The notes beneath the pieces are model-generated. The model was not told the DNA's origin and did not search any database. It saw nothing but the letters and a program-made list of their open reading frames with translations. From an uncultured Granulosicoccaceae bacterium (GTDB taxonomy: Bacteria; Pseudomonadota; Gammaproteobacteria; Granulosicoccales; Granulosicoccaceae): 64,000 bases of DNA. The translations under genes were made by a program, and so were the position numbers. The stretch lies in the NCBI GenBank assembly GCA_938020525.1, contig CALIHW010000080.1, positions 1 through 64,000 of the forward strand, written 5' to 3'. Shown here piece by piece: positions 38,537 to 48,648 of the stretch (the stretch's first letter is position 1; each line of letters opens with the position of its first letter).

Positions 38537-38746
38537 TCCTTATTGTTATTCAGTGGGCCGTTGGCAGTGACCACCGGCCACGGCTAATGCAGCAAGTTGC
38601 GGGGTCCGGGATTTGCAGATATTCGCAACGCAGAGCGGCCAGTCGGTAAATGCCGACTATGATTAGTCTGCATAGCTGAGTAAACTAAGCGGTTGATAAG
38701 CAGCCTATTGCAGTTGCTGTAAGCACAAATAGATTCGACTTTTTTA

Positions 38747-39136
38747 TTGGCACAAAAACTAATGAAAGTAATGTTCAAGAAGCGCGTAATAACCCATGGC
38801 CTGAAAGTTTGTCTTAGGGCCGGGTTCAGGGTTGGCATGGCCCTTGGCCTGGTCTGCATAGTGACAGCCGGCGGGATAGCGTTTGCCGGTGATGCTGATG
38901 CCGGCAGAGTGAAGGCAGAGACTTGTTTGGGTTGCCACGGAATTCCGGATCATGTGAATGTTTACCCGACCTATCATGTACCAAAGGTTGCGGGTCAGCA
39001 TGAGGAGTATCTTATTGCGGCGTTAAATGCTTACAAGAACAAGACACGCCCTCACGGCACGATGCAGGCGAATGCATCTCCTCTCAGCGATGAAGACATT
39101 GCCGATATTGCCGCCTACTTTGCATCACTGAAATAA
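38747..39136 (+). CDS. Class I c-type cytochrome
   Basis: Signal-like N-term then ETCLGCHGIP (CxxCH). Confidence 0.85.
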   Translation: MAQKLMKVMFKKRVITHGLKVCLRAGFRVGMALGLVCIVTAGGIAFAGDADAGRVKAETCLGCHGIPDHVNVYPTYHVPKVAGQHEEYLIAALNAYKNKTRPHGTMQANASPLSDEDIADIAAYFASLK

Positions 39137-39146
39137 CGGAGTCGTC

Positions 39147-39560
39147 ATGAATAATTTCAAGCAGGCCGATTCTAAGCAGTGTCATCCCAGGCAGGCCCAT
39201 AACAGGCAGGCCCATCCTAAGCAGGTCAAGAGCCTATTTAGCGCACTGATTGTCGCCGCTCCCTTTGTTTTGGCTTCCAGCAGCAGTTTCGCTGGTGGTG
39301 ATGAAGCGAATGGTGAAAAACTGGCTCAGCAATGTGCCGTTTGCCACGGTGCGGATGGCAACAGCTCCATCGCTACGAACCCGAAGTTGGCTGGTCAGCA
39401 CGAGAGCTATATCGTGCGTGCGCTGAGCGACTATCGTTCAGGGGCTCGCGAGAGTGCGATTATGGCTCCTTACGCAGGCCCGTTGAGTGATCAGGATATT
39501 CGTGATCTTGCAGCCTGGTTTGCGAATCAGGAGTCCGACCTCGGCGTCTTGAAAATGTAG
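39147..39560 (+). CDS. Class I c-type cytochrome
   Basis: QQCAVCHGADGNS; GPLSDQDIRDLAAWFANQ. Confidence 0.88.
   Translation: MNNFKQADSKQCHPRQAHNRQAHPKQVKSLFSALIVAAPFVLASSSSFAGGDEANGEKLAQQCAVCHGADGNSSIATNPKLAGQHESYIVRALSDYRSGARESAIMAPYAGPLSDQDIRDLAAWFANQESDLGVLKM
39159..39233 (+). repeat. In-frame 15-bp repeats encoding [KR]Qxxx x5 at the cytochrome N-terminus
   Basis: AAGCAGGCCGATTCT/AAGCAGTGTCATCCC/AGGCAGGCCCATAAC/AGGCAGGCCCATCCT/AAGCAGGTCAAG... Confidence 0.85.
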
Positions 39561-39604
39561 GGCACCCTGCGGCGATCGACCTGGCAGGTTGGATTTAGCT
39601 AAAC

Positions 39605-39632
39605 AAAAAACGCGGCTCCGGCCGCGTTTTTT
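39605..39632. terminator. Bidirectional rho-independent terminator
   Basis: AAAAAACGCGGC-TCCG-GCCGCGTTTTTT. Confidence 0.95.
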
Positions 39633-39657
39633 ATGCGTGCAGGTTTAGTAAGGTGTA

Positions 39658-39930
39658 CTACCTGCTGGCCGGCGCTTTATCTGGTACGTGTAAGGGTGCC
39701 AGCGGATCTGTAATTTGTAAGTGGTAGCCGCTATGGTTGATGTTCTCCATCACGGTGTCAGGGTTCTCAGAGGCAAGTTTCCGGCTACTGGTCAGTTCAA
39801 AATCAAGTGCCGGTTCCAGCTTGCCCAGCGCTTGCAGCAAATTTTCAGGAACGGATCCAAAGTTGTCTTTCTCCGAAACGTAAAGGTAGTAACCGTTCTT
39901 TTTCACACTGTGATAAACGTAAACTTGCAT
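39658..39930 (-). CDS. YcgL-domain protein
   Basis: VYHSVKKNGYYLYVSEKDNFGSVPENLLQALGKLEPALDFELTSSRKLA...GYHLQI. Confidence 0.85.
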   Translation of the reverse strand: MQVYVYHSVKKNGYYLYVSEKDNFGSVPENLLQALGKLEPALDFELTSSRKLASENPDTVMENINHSGYHLQITDPLAPLHVPDKAPASR

Positions 39931-40097
39931 GGTGATTCCGTGCTGTGGTCTGGCCGCTTGTCTGTGAAAGCATATCTTAAAGTAGTACGGTTAGTGCAGA
40001 AGTACATTTTCAAAAAGGTGCTAAAGTGAACGTACACACTCAATATTACTATATGGGCTGCATTGTGAAGCCGGGGAATTGTTAGGTAGGGTATGGC

Positions 40098-40508
40098 ATG
40101 TCGGAACCTGAAAAAGTAAGGTTGGATAAATGGCTGTGGGCAGCGCGGTTTTTCAAGACCCGTAGCCTGGCGACAGACGCCGTTGGCGGAGGCAAGGTGC
40201 ATGTCGACGGTGCCAGAGTAAAGCCAGCCAGGCAAATCAGTGTCGGACAGATGCTTGAGATTCAGAAAGGCCCGTACCAGTTTATAGTTGAGGTTGAGCA
40301 GTTGATTTCAAAACGGGTATCAGCGACAGAAGCACAAAAGGCCTATATCGAAGCGCCGGAAAGCATTGAAAAGCGGCGTAAGATCCAGACGGATCTGCGG
40401 GACGAAAGAATGTTTGCGCGAGCAGAAAAACCGGCTGGCAGGCCGAGTAAGCGTGATCGGCGCCAATTACACCGTTTTAAAGGCCGGCAAGCGGACAATT
40501 CTGATTAA
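40098..40508 (+). CDS. hslR: RNA-binding S4-domain heat shock protein 15
   Basis: VRLDKWLWAARFFKTRSLATDAVGGGKVHVDGARVKPARQI. Confidence 0.92.
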   Translation: MSEPEKVRLDKWLWAARFFKTRSLATDAVGGGKVHVDGARVKPARQISVGQMLEIQKGPYQFIVEVEQLISKRVSATEAQKAYIEAPESIEKRRKIQTDLRDERMFARAEKPAGRPSKRDRRQLHRFKGRQADNSD

Positions 40509-40524
40509 GATTCCGCTGTCTTCT

Positions 40525-40566
40525 CCAACTGTGCGTTGTCATTTTCCAGCTGTGCGTTGTCATTTT
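40525..40566. repeat. 21-bp tandem duplication CCARCTGTGCGTTGTCATTTT x2
   Basis: Two adjacent copies differing at one base, just after hslR. Confidence 0.95.
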
Positions 40567-40661
40567 AGAGTGACTGGATGTAAACCTTGACGATTCCTTT
40601 TGTTAGCCACTGTGAAATCACCTAGTATATCGGTATTGCCACACTATCAGACTGTAGCTGA

Positions 40662-41057
<396 letters not shown>

Positions 41058-41099
41058 TTTGATTATCTCTTTTAGATCGATAAACATCTGATACGCGGA

Positions 41100-42470
41100 A
41101 TGCAACCGAACATACTTTCGCGCGATGAACACAATGTTTCACGCAAAGATATCAGTAAAAATGCGCTGAAGGTGTTGTACCGTCTCAATGAAGCTGGCTA
41201 TGCGAGCTACCTTGTGGGAGGGGGTGTACGTGATTTGCTTCTGCAGCAGCATCCCAAAGACTTTGATATTGCGACCGATGCCAGCCCGGAAGAAATCAAG
41301 GCGTTGTTTAAAAACTGCCGTTTGATTGGTCGCAGATTCAGGCTAGCGCATGTGGTGTTTGGCCGTGACATCATAGAGGTTGCCACCTTTCGTGCTGCTC
41401 ATAGTGAAGGTGAGGGTGGTGCAACCGGAGACAGCGGTCGTATAACCCGTGACAACGTTTATGGTGGCACACTTGCAGATGATGCTGTACGCCGTGACTT
41501 TACCGTTAATGCGCTGTTCTACAATATTGATGATTTCAGTGTAGTGGATTTTTTTGATGGTGTTGAGCATCTTGAGCAAGGCAGGCTTACCTTTATTGGC
41601 AATGCGTATGATCGTGTAATTGAAGATCCGGTGAGGGCACTGCGCGCGGTAAGATTTGCAGCCAAACTTGGCTTGCGTATGGATGATGACTGCGTTGCCG
41701 CAATAAACGAACACAGACACTTACTAAAAGAAATTCCACCTGCCAGATTGTATGAAGAAGCGCTTAAACTAGTTCAATCCGGGCACGGGATAGCGAGCCT
41801 TGAATTGCTGCGTGAACATGATCTGCTGCAGTATCTTTTCCCATTGACTGATGCCAGGCTTAAAAACCACGATGAATATGCTGAATCAATGATTCTTCAT
41901 GGTCTGGGCAATACTGATAGTCGAGTTAAAGAGGAGCTCCCTGTAACACCTGCTTATATCTATGCTGTATTTCTGTGGCCGGATGTAAAAGCAGCTGCAC
42001 AAAATCATGAAGCTGACGGTTTTGATCCGGTGCCGGCATTGCACATGGCGGCTGATGAGATCATACCGGCACAGTTGGCGGCAACTTCATTGCCCAAAAG
42101 ATTTTCTATTCAAATGCGTGAGATCTGGGTCATGCAGCCCAGACTAAACAACACTCGTGGCGCTCGCGCCAATCGAATGCTCAGTAATCCACGTTTTAGA
42201 GCCGCGTATGACTTTCTTTGTTTACGCAACGATACTGGCGAAGATCTGCAAAAACTTTGCTCAACCTGGGAGTCAAAGCAGCAAACACCGGAAGGTCAGG
42301 CGTTGCTTGAAGAGGCGCGTAGCCGTGCGGCGAGTAGACGCCGTTCGAGATCACCACGGACCGCGTCCAGATCAAGGGCGCCATCCACAGACGGGTCCAG
42401 GGATGGTGGGCAGGCGGTTGGTAAAAAATCTCGTGGGCGTTCGGGTAAACGCGGTGCAGGAGAGTCCTGA
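41100..42470 (+). CDS. pcnB: Poly(A) polymerase I
   Basis: ALKVLYRLNEAGYASYLVGGGVRDLLLQQHPKDFDIATDASPEEIKALFKNCRLIGRRFRLAHV; basic C-terminus. Confidence 0.95.
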   Translation: MQPNILSRDEHNVSRKDISKNALKVLYRLNEAGYASYLVGGGVRDLLLQQHPKDFDIATDASPEEIKALFKNCRLIGRRFRLAHVVFGRDIIEVATFRAAHSEGEGGATGDSGRITRDNVYGGTLADDAVRRDFTVNALFYNIDDFSVVDFFDGVEHLEQGRLTFIGNAYDRVIEDPVRALRAVRFAAKLGLRMDDDCVAAINEHRHLLKEIPPARLYEEALKLVQSGHGIASLELLREHDLLQYLFPLTDARLKNHDEYAESMILHGLGNTDSRVKEELPVTPAYIYAVFLWPDVKAAAQNHEADGFDPVPALHMAADEIIPAQLAATSLPKRFSIQMREIWVMQPRLNNTRGARANRMLSNPRFRAAYDFLCLRNDTGEDLQKLCSTWESKQQTPEGQALLEEARSRAASRRRSRSPRTASRSRAPSTDGSRDGGQAVGKKSRGRSGKRGAGES

Positions 42471-42589
42471 CACAGCTCGCAGTTTGCCCATTCTGCCGAC
42501 TATCTTCAGAGACGATTACACCCACGTCGGAAATGATGAAAAGCACTATTCTTTGTGCGACACTCGCGCGCTATTGACGGAGATTAGTT

Positions 42590-43237
42590 GTGGAAAATCA
42601 ATTGCGATATATCGCTGTGGAAGGCCCGCTCGGTGTCGGTAAAACTACCCTGGCGACACGATTGTCAGAGTCCTTGAATGCAGGCTTGATACTGGAGAAC
42701 CCAGCTGAAAACCCGTTTTTGGATGATTTTTACCGACAACCAGAGCAAATGGCGCTGCCTGTACAGCTGCATTTTCTATTGTCACGACGTGAGTCTTTGA
42801 AGGATCTAGCAGCGAATATCAATGACAATTCCTGCTGGGTTTCTGATTTTTTCTTCCAGAAAGATCGTTTGTTTGCCGGTCTGACGCTACCGCCCAGAGA
42901 GTTTGAGTTGTACCAATCCCTCTCAAGAGAGCTCGATTTTGACTTACTGGTTCCCGATTTGGTGGTTTATCTGCAAGCACCCCTCGATGTGTTGTACGAT
43001 CGCATCGAGAAACGGGCAATTCCGTCCGAGCAGGCGATCGCCAGCAGTTATGTCGCGCGCTTGCAAAAGGCTTACACCGAAATGTTTCATAATTACTCGG
43101 ATACACCTTTGCTGATAATCAATGCAACTGACATTGATTTTGCGCAAAATGAATCTGACTATGAAAGATTGCTGCAACAGATACAAAATGTTCAGGCAGG
43201 CCGTCACTACTTTAATCCGACACCTGAAGTTGCATAG
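42590..43237 (+). CDS. Deoxynucleoside kinase family protein
   Basis: RYIAVEGPLGVGKTTLATRLSESL; PDLVVYLQAPLDVLYDRIEKR. Confidence 0.88.
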   Translation: MENQLRYIAVEGPLGVGKTTLATRLSESLNAGLILENPAENPFLDDFYRQPEQMALPVQLHFLLSRRESLKDLAANINDNSCWVSDFFFQKDRLFAGLTLPPREFELYQSLSRELDFDLLVPDLVVYLQAPLDVLYDRIEKRAIPSEQAIASSYVARLQKAYTEMFHNYSDTPLLIINATDIDFAQNESDYERLLQQIQNVQAGRHYFNPTPEVA

Positions 43238-43295
43238 GTAACTATGCGCCAGGAAGCCGGTTTTGATTCGCTCAGCATTATAGGAGGCAAACACT

Positions 43296-44009
43296 TTGGC
43301 TGATACACAGATACTTCGAATAGGAATGCTCGAAGATGATATTGATCAGGCAAACCGTGCCAGTGGTTGGATTGTTGAGCGTGGCCACCAATGTGAGGTT
43401 TACAACAAGCCTGAAGATTTTCAGCGTGCTTTTCGGAAAACCAGCTTTGATGTGATTACTCTGGACTGGAACCTGCCGGATGCCACTGGTCTTGAAATTT
43501 TAAAGTGGATACGGCAAAGCCTGGTGAGTGACGTACCAGTCATTTTTATCACGGCACGCCAGGGCGAGTCAGATATCGTTGCAGCGCTCGAAGCTGGTGC
43601 TGATGATTATCTTGTCAAGCCTGTGCGCCAGTTTGAGCTTCTCGCACGTATTGGTGCACTGGCCCGACGAGCCCAGCCGGAAACTGAAATACTGGAGTAC
43701 GAGCCCTACACGTTTGATACCAGCAACCGACAGATAAAAGTTGATGGAGAAGTCGTCAAACTTACTGAAAAAGAATACGACCTCGCATTGTTTCTGTTCC
43801 GCAATCGTGGCCGTGTGCTGTCGCGCCAGCATCTGCTGACGTCCGTTTGGGGTACTTCAGCGGAGCTTAATACCCGCACGGTGGATACTCACGCTAGTCG
43901 CTTGCGTAAGAAGCTTAAATTGACTGCGACTGAAAAGTGGAAATTAACCTCGATTTATCAGCACGGTTATCGACTTGAAGAACACACTGTTACCTCGGAG
44001 ACTAGCTGA
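43296..44009 (+). CDS. OmpR-family response regulator (TTG start)
   Basis: Receiver domain VITLDWNLPDATGLEILKWIRQ...DYLVKPVRQFELLARI; winged-helix; AGGAGG RBS before TTG. Confidence 0.92.
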   Translation: MADTQILRIGMLEDDIDQANRASGWIVERGHQCEVYNKPEDFQRAFRKTSFDVITLDWNLPDATGLEILKWIRQSLVSDVPVIFITARQGESDIVAALEAGADDYLVKPVRQFELLARIGALARRAQPETEILEYEPYTFDTSNRQIKVDGEVVKLTEKEYDLALFLFRNRGRVLSRQHLLTSVWGTSAELNTRTVDTHASRLRKKLKLTATEKWKLTSIYQHGYRLEEHTVTSETS

Positions 44010-44165
44010 GCCTATTGGTATTTAACTGGCGAATGCCCGGATTCACATTGCTGGCAGGTTTATTGGTCCTAAATTGTTGAAAAGTGTGTTAGAGCAAACG
44101 TAGCTATTGCGTTTGGGGTAACATAGGGGTAATAACAATGAGCGATCGTCGCTTGGACAGGCATA

Positions 44166-45566
44166 ATGATTAATTGCGCCCTCGGGCAAAGTACCAGCCC
44201 TATCGGTTTAATCACAAGAATCTCCGTATTGGCAGCTGGGGTGTTTGTATCCGGGGTATTTGTATCTAATGTATTTGCCCAGGTTGATCAGAAGGCCGAT
44301 CTAAAGACATCCGAGTTCCAGGATCTCCCGGTCACTGTTGAATCCGGTGACACATTCTCCAGTATTATTTCCCGCGAATTGAATTCGCTAGATGCGTGGG
44401 GTGAAATCGCCAGATACAACAAACTTGATGCCCCAGATCTGCTCCAGCCCGGGGATGTGATCGTAATACCAGGGGAGCTGTTGCGGCTTAAAAACTATGC
44501 GACGGTAGTTTTCGTTAAAGGCTCAGCTTTGCATCATGACGCAGAGAGCAATGCCAAAGTTAAGGTAAAAAAAGGCGATCGAATCTATACGGGTGATCTG
44601 ATTGAAACCGACAACGACGGGTTCGTCAGTATGTCTTTTAATGGTGGCTCTTCGGTGAACATCCAGCCTGAAAGTATAATGAAGATTAACGTACTTGAGT
44701 GCGTGGATCGAGAAATTGCCTGTGAAGTTTTACTTGAGTCAAGCAAAGGCCAGCTTGGGCTTGATGTTAAAAGTGTTGGTTTTGAAAAACCAACGGTATT
44801 TAACATCAGCTCGCCATACGCGAGTGCTGCGGTGCGTGGTACCCGTTTTGATTTTGATATCAATGACGGCAACATTCTCGGCGTAACGGAAGGTACTGTT
44901 GAAATCAGTGTGAATGGTGTCAGTAATGACATTGGTGCTGGTAAAGGAGTGCTGGCGGGTGAGGGCAGATCTATTAACACGTTGTTCGATCTGTTGGAGC
45001 CGCCAAAAGTGATACTGCGTGATGGTATAAACCGTATTAGCTCTGAAGACATCATTAACTGGCAACCATTGAATGGAGCAGCCAACTACCTGGTTGCGTT
45101 TGCAGCAGATGATTCAATGCAGGAAGTTATAAGCTCCTCCTCAGAGACCGGTTTGTATATCAAGCCTGAACTTTCTTTGGGTAAGGCATTTGTTAGTTTA
45201 CGTGCAGTCGCGTCAAATGGTTTACGGGGATTTTCCAGCCAAAGAGAAATCGTTGTTGTAGATATTGATGAAGCAGCTGAAGAGGTAGCTTTGGACATCA
45301 GTATTGATGAAAGCAATGAAATGCGAATCACCGCTGCAGGTTCGGCCAATGATGATGTGGAAGTTAAGATAGGTAACGCATTGGAAATCCTTGATAGTGG
45401 TGAATACATTCTTGCTGAACAGGTGCTTCACATGAAAGGTGGTGAAACACAGACAGTCCAGGCGGATAGTACTTCCGACTGGTACCTGCAAGCCAGAAAA
45501 GTACTTGATGCAAATACGGTTTCGCCCTACGGACTGCTTTATCTGTATGAAAAGACCGAGGGGTAG
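44166..45566 (+). CDS. LysM + FecR-domain secreted/periplasmic protein
   Basis: LPVTVESGDTFSSIISRELNSLDAWGEIARYNKLDAPDLLQPGDVIVIP (LysM); FecR-like SSPYASAAVRGTRFDFDINDGNILGVTEGTVEIS. Confidence 0.85.
   Translation: MINCALGQSTSPIGLITRISVLAAGVFVSGVFVSNVFAQVDQKADLKTSEFQDLPVTVESGDTFSSIISRELNSLDAWGEIARYNKLDAPDLLQPGDVIVIPGELLRLKNYATVVFVKGSALHHDAESNAKVKVKKGDRIYTGDLIETDNDGFVSMSFNGGSSVNIQPESIMKINVLECVDREIACEVLLESSKGQLGLDVKSVGFEKPTVFNISSPYASAAVRGTRFDFDINDGNILGVTEGTVEISVNGVSNDIGAGKGVLAGEGRSINTLFDLLEPPKVILRDGINRISSEDIINWQPLNGAANYLVAFAADDSMQEVISSSSETGLYIKPELSLGKAFVSLRAVASNGLRGFSSQREIVVVDIDEAAEEVALDISIDESNEMRITAAGSANDDVEVKIGNALEILDSGEYILAEQVLHMKGGETQTVQADSTSDWYLQARKVLDANTVSPYGLLYLYEKTEG
44238..44282 (+). 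repeat. In-frame 15-bp repeats (GVFVS GVFVS NVFAQ) in the signal peptide
   Basis: GGGGTGTTTGTATCC / GGGGTATTTGTATCT / AATGTATTTGCCCAG. Confidence 0.85.
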
Positions 45567-45607
45567 TTGACAAGCCATTATCATTGAACATCCCAGGCTG
45601 ATACTGC

Positions 45608-48223
45608 ATGGCTGTATCCGGAGAAAATGCCCGCCGCCGGGGGCGGTTGGGCTACTGGACACTACTGTTCTTCTATTTGTTCTTCGGCCTTTTAACCTGG
45701 CTGATGAATCACTTCGATGTAACCTTGAAAATGGATCGCCTGATCCATGACAGCTGGGTACGCGTAAATCAATCAGAACCATCGAAGGATATTGTCATTG
45801 TTGGCATTGATGCGCGTAGTGTTGCAGAGCATGGGCGCTGGCCATGGCCTAGAAGCGATCAAGCCAAAATAATCGATAATCTGTCTGCAGCCGGTGCAAA
45901 AATAATTCTGATTGATGTGTTGTATTCCGACTTCGCGGTAAATGACCCGGAGGGCGATGCGCGCCTTGCTTATGCCATAGAAAGAGCCGGATCTGTAATT
46001 CTGCCGATAGTGACTGAAGGTAGAGGCGCAGATATTAAGGACGGTGAGCGCCTTCCAATACCAGATATAGCTATGGCTGCAAGCAACCTGGGGCATATTT
46101 TTCTGCCGATAGACAGCGATGGCATCGTACGTCGCGTCTTCCTTAAGGCCGGCTTCAAAAAACCACACTGGTCAATGCTTTCGCTGGTAGCAATGGAAAC
46201 TGACGGTACAGCACCAGAGCAATTGCCCGGTGTACGGATGCAACATACCGACACTGCAACGAACTGGGTTGGAGACTATGAAGTCCTGATTCCGTTTCAT
46301 GGTCCAAAAGGCACGTTTAAAACAATTTCTGCCATCGACGTTTTAAACAACAATATCGAACAAGAAACTTTTAACAACAGCATAGTATTTTTTGGCCTTA
46401 CTGCGACGGGTCTCGGTGACGCAGTACCGACACCGATCCTGGGGCTCGATCAGCCGATTCCCGGTGTGGAAGTACACGCCAATATTTATAACTCGCTTCG
46501 CGCTGGTACGATGATTCGTGAAGTCGGCGTGTTGCTTGATTTTATTCTTGTCGCGCTGTCTATTGCGTTGTTGCTTGCGGTCTATTCAAAGTTGAGGCCA
46601 CGGTGGGGCTTCCTGAATACAGTTTTGTTAGCGCTGTTACCAGTACTGATAAGTTTTCTATTGTATCGCTTTGTCGGAATTTGGTTCGCACCATTATTGG
46701 CGTCGCTTCCCATATTGCTGGCGTTCCCGCTATGGACATGGCACAGGCTTGAGTTTGCTACTCGATTTCTTAGAACGGAAACAAACAAACTTGCTGTCTA
46801 TGACGATGAATTGGATGTCACAAGCGGTGCACCTGTCGTGAGCCTGTTTGAAAATGCTTGTACCCACCTTGGATTACAAAAGTGGTTTATATATTCCAAC
46901 GGTAAACTAAGGAGTAGTAAAAAGCTTAGTATCACTGATATAGAGAAAATTAGTTTTTCCGAATGGACAAGACATCAAGGAATGCAAGTTAAGAAGTACG
47001 CTTCTAAAAAACCACTGATTGTGGGATATCAGTTTGAAAATGCTGTACTGAGTTACCGATTCGGAACATACCTGGATAATGCTTCGAGGATGCAGGGTCT
47101 CATCGAGTTACCGGATGTTGGTGGAACCATTGAAAGCCTGCAGACAGATGCAGATAGACTCAGCAGGCAGAATCAACGCATGCTGCAATTAAAGGTACTT
47201 AACGACAATATATTCAACGGTAGTCCTGCGGGTTTGATTGTCTGGAATTCTGTCGGGGAGCTGCTGCGTCATAATGAGCTCGCGTTTGATATGTTCAAAG
47301 ACCTGCAGCTTGAAAATACAACAGTATTTGATTTCTTTGTCACTATTGGAAAAGATCCGCTGCGTATAGATCGAGACGAATTTGAAGCAATTATGTTGCA
47401 TGGTCAAAACTTGCAAATGAATTACTTGCACGGTGAAGACGAGCTGATCATTGACTTCAATGTGCTGGGTGATGACCTTTATGAGCGATTGATCGTTGCC
47501 AGCACCGTCGATTTAAGTGAAATAAGACGAGCTGAGCGATTGCGTAGCGAGCTTATAGAGTATATGTCCCACGATCTGCGTTCTCCTCTGATCTCCTCGT
47601 TGTATCTGGTTTCTCAGGATCGAGAAGAATCGCCACCTGAGAAAGATGTTTCGCATTTAGTTCAGGTCGAAAAAAATATTAACAAAACATTGAAGATGAT
47701 CGATGATCTGCTTGGTTTGACTCGCGCTGAAAATCTTTCCGTTGAACATCTGCAGCCAGTATTTTTTGAGAACCTTATCGAGAGCACTATCGATCAGCTG
47801 TTACCGCAGGCACGACAGAAAAATATCGAGCTTGTTACCGAAGCAATTGATGAAGACGTTTGGGTAAGTGCTGACTCCAGTCTGTTAGAGCGTGCTTTTA
47901 TTAACGTCGTCGGTAACGCAATCAAATACTCGCCTGAAGGCACGAAAGTTATTATTTCTACATCGATCAAAGAGGTTGGGTGGATTCAGACTAATGTTGT
48001 TGATCAGGGAATTGGTATCCCGGAATCTCGTATTAATAAATTGTTTACGCGTTTCCATCGTGATCCTGAAGTACAGAAGAGATTTAAAGGGACCGGGCTG
48101 GGCCTGGCACTGGTGGCTACAGTATTGAAGCAACATGGTGGTACCGTCACTGCAACCAGTGTGGAGAATCAAGGCACCACGATTTGTTTACGTCTGCCGA
48201 TTTTTGAGTTGGAAGATACCTGA
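45608..48223 (+). CDS. CHASE2-domain sensor histidine kinase
   Basis: CHASE2-like extracellular region (DIVIVGIDARSVAEHGRWPWPRSDQAKIIDNL), TM helices, HisKA YMSHDLRSPLISSLYLVS, HATPase NVVGNAIKYSPEGTKV. Confidence 0.93.
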   Translation: MAVSGENARRRGRLGYWTLLFFYLFFGLLTWLMNHFDVTLKMDRLIHDSWVRVNQSEPSKDIVIVGIDARSVAEHGRWPWPRSDQAKIIDNLSAAGAKIILIDVLYSDFAVNDPEGDARLAYAIERAGSVILPIVTEGRGADIKDGERLPIPDIAMAASNLGHIFLPIDSDGIVRRVFLKAGFKKPHWSMLSLVAMETDGTAPEQLPGVRMQHTDTATNWVGDYEVLIPFHGPKGTFKTISAIDVLNNNIEQETFNNSIVFFGLTATGLGDAVPTPILGLDQPIPGVEVHANIYNSLRAGTMIREVGVLLDFILVALSIALLLAVYSKLRPRWGFLNTVLLALLPVLISFLLYRFVGIWFAPLLASLPILLAFPLWTWHRLEFATRFLRTETNKLAVYDDELDVTSGAPVVSLFENACTHLGLQKWFIYSNGKLRSSKKLSITDIEKISFSEWTRHQGMQVKKYASKKPLIVGYQFENAVLSYRFGTYLDNASRMQGLIELPDVGGTIESLQTDADRLSRQNQRMLQLKVLNDNIFNGSPAGLIVWNSVGELLRHNELAFDMFKDLQLENTTVFDFFVTIGKDPLRIDRDEFEAIMLHGQNLQMNYLHGEDELIIDFNVLGDDLYERLIVASTVDLSEIRRAERLRSELIEYMSHDLRSPLISSLYLVSQDREESPPEKDVSHLVQVEKNINKTLKMIDDLLGLTRAENLSVEHLQPVFFENLIESTIDQLLPQARQKNIELVTEAIDEDVWVSADSSLLERAFINVVGNAIKYSPEGTKVIISTSIKEVGWIQTNVVDQGIGIPESRINKLFTRFHRDPEVQKRFKGTGLGLALVATVLKQHGGTVTATSVENQGTTICLRLPIFELEDT

Positions 48224-48648
48224 TCTGCCGGTTTAATTTGTATTGGGGTGATTGCCGTCTAGCTCGGTTTATTCGTGAAATGGCGAGCATAGCGCGCAGA
48301 GTATTGGTTTCACAGGGTATTTTCTTCTCGCGTTGAATACTTACTGATATTTGCAAGAGAAAAAATTCGCTGTGGAATCAAGGATCAAGCGGGATGCCGT
48401 CATTTTCATGAATAAACCGGGCTAGGTCGCGAGGAAAATGCGCTACTAAATGCGAACCAGTACAACAAGTCAGCGTGACCCGAGTCGCTTTATTGCCCTT
48501 TTTTGTGACTTGATTCCGAATCGTCTGAATTTCACTGTGCTAATTTTAGTCCCCCGTCAGATAGCTGGCGGCGCTTGTCCCGGTAACGACTGGTCGACGG
48601 GCAGGCTTTTGTTTTACCAGTTGTAATTTTGTAAACGGAGTAGTAAAG

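Noticed and set aside
44585-45085. 166-aa antisense ORF in the LysM/FecR gene
   Set aside because: Opposite a well-supported CDS, low-complexity composition typical of a shadow ORF
45222-45782. 186-aa antisense ORF spanning the FecR/CHASE2 junction
   Set aside because: Antisense to two supported genes; no motif or RBS evidence
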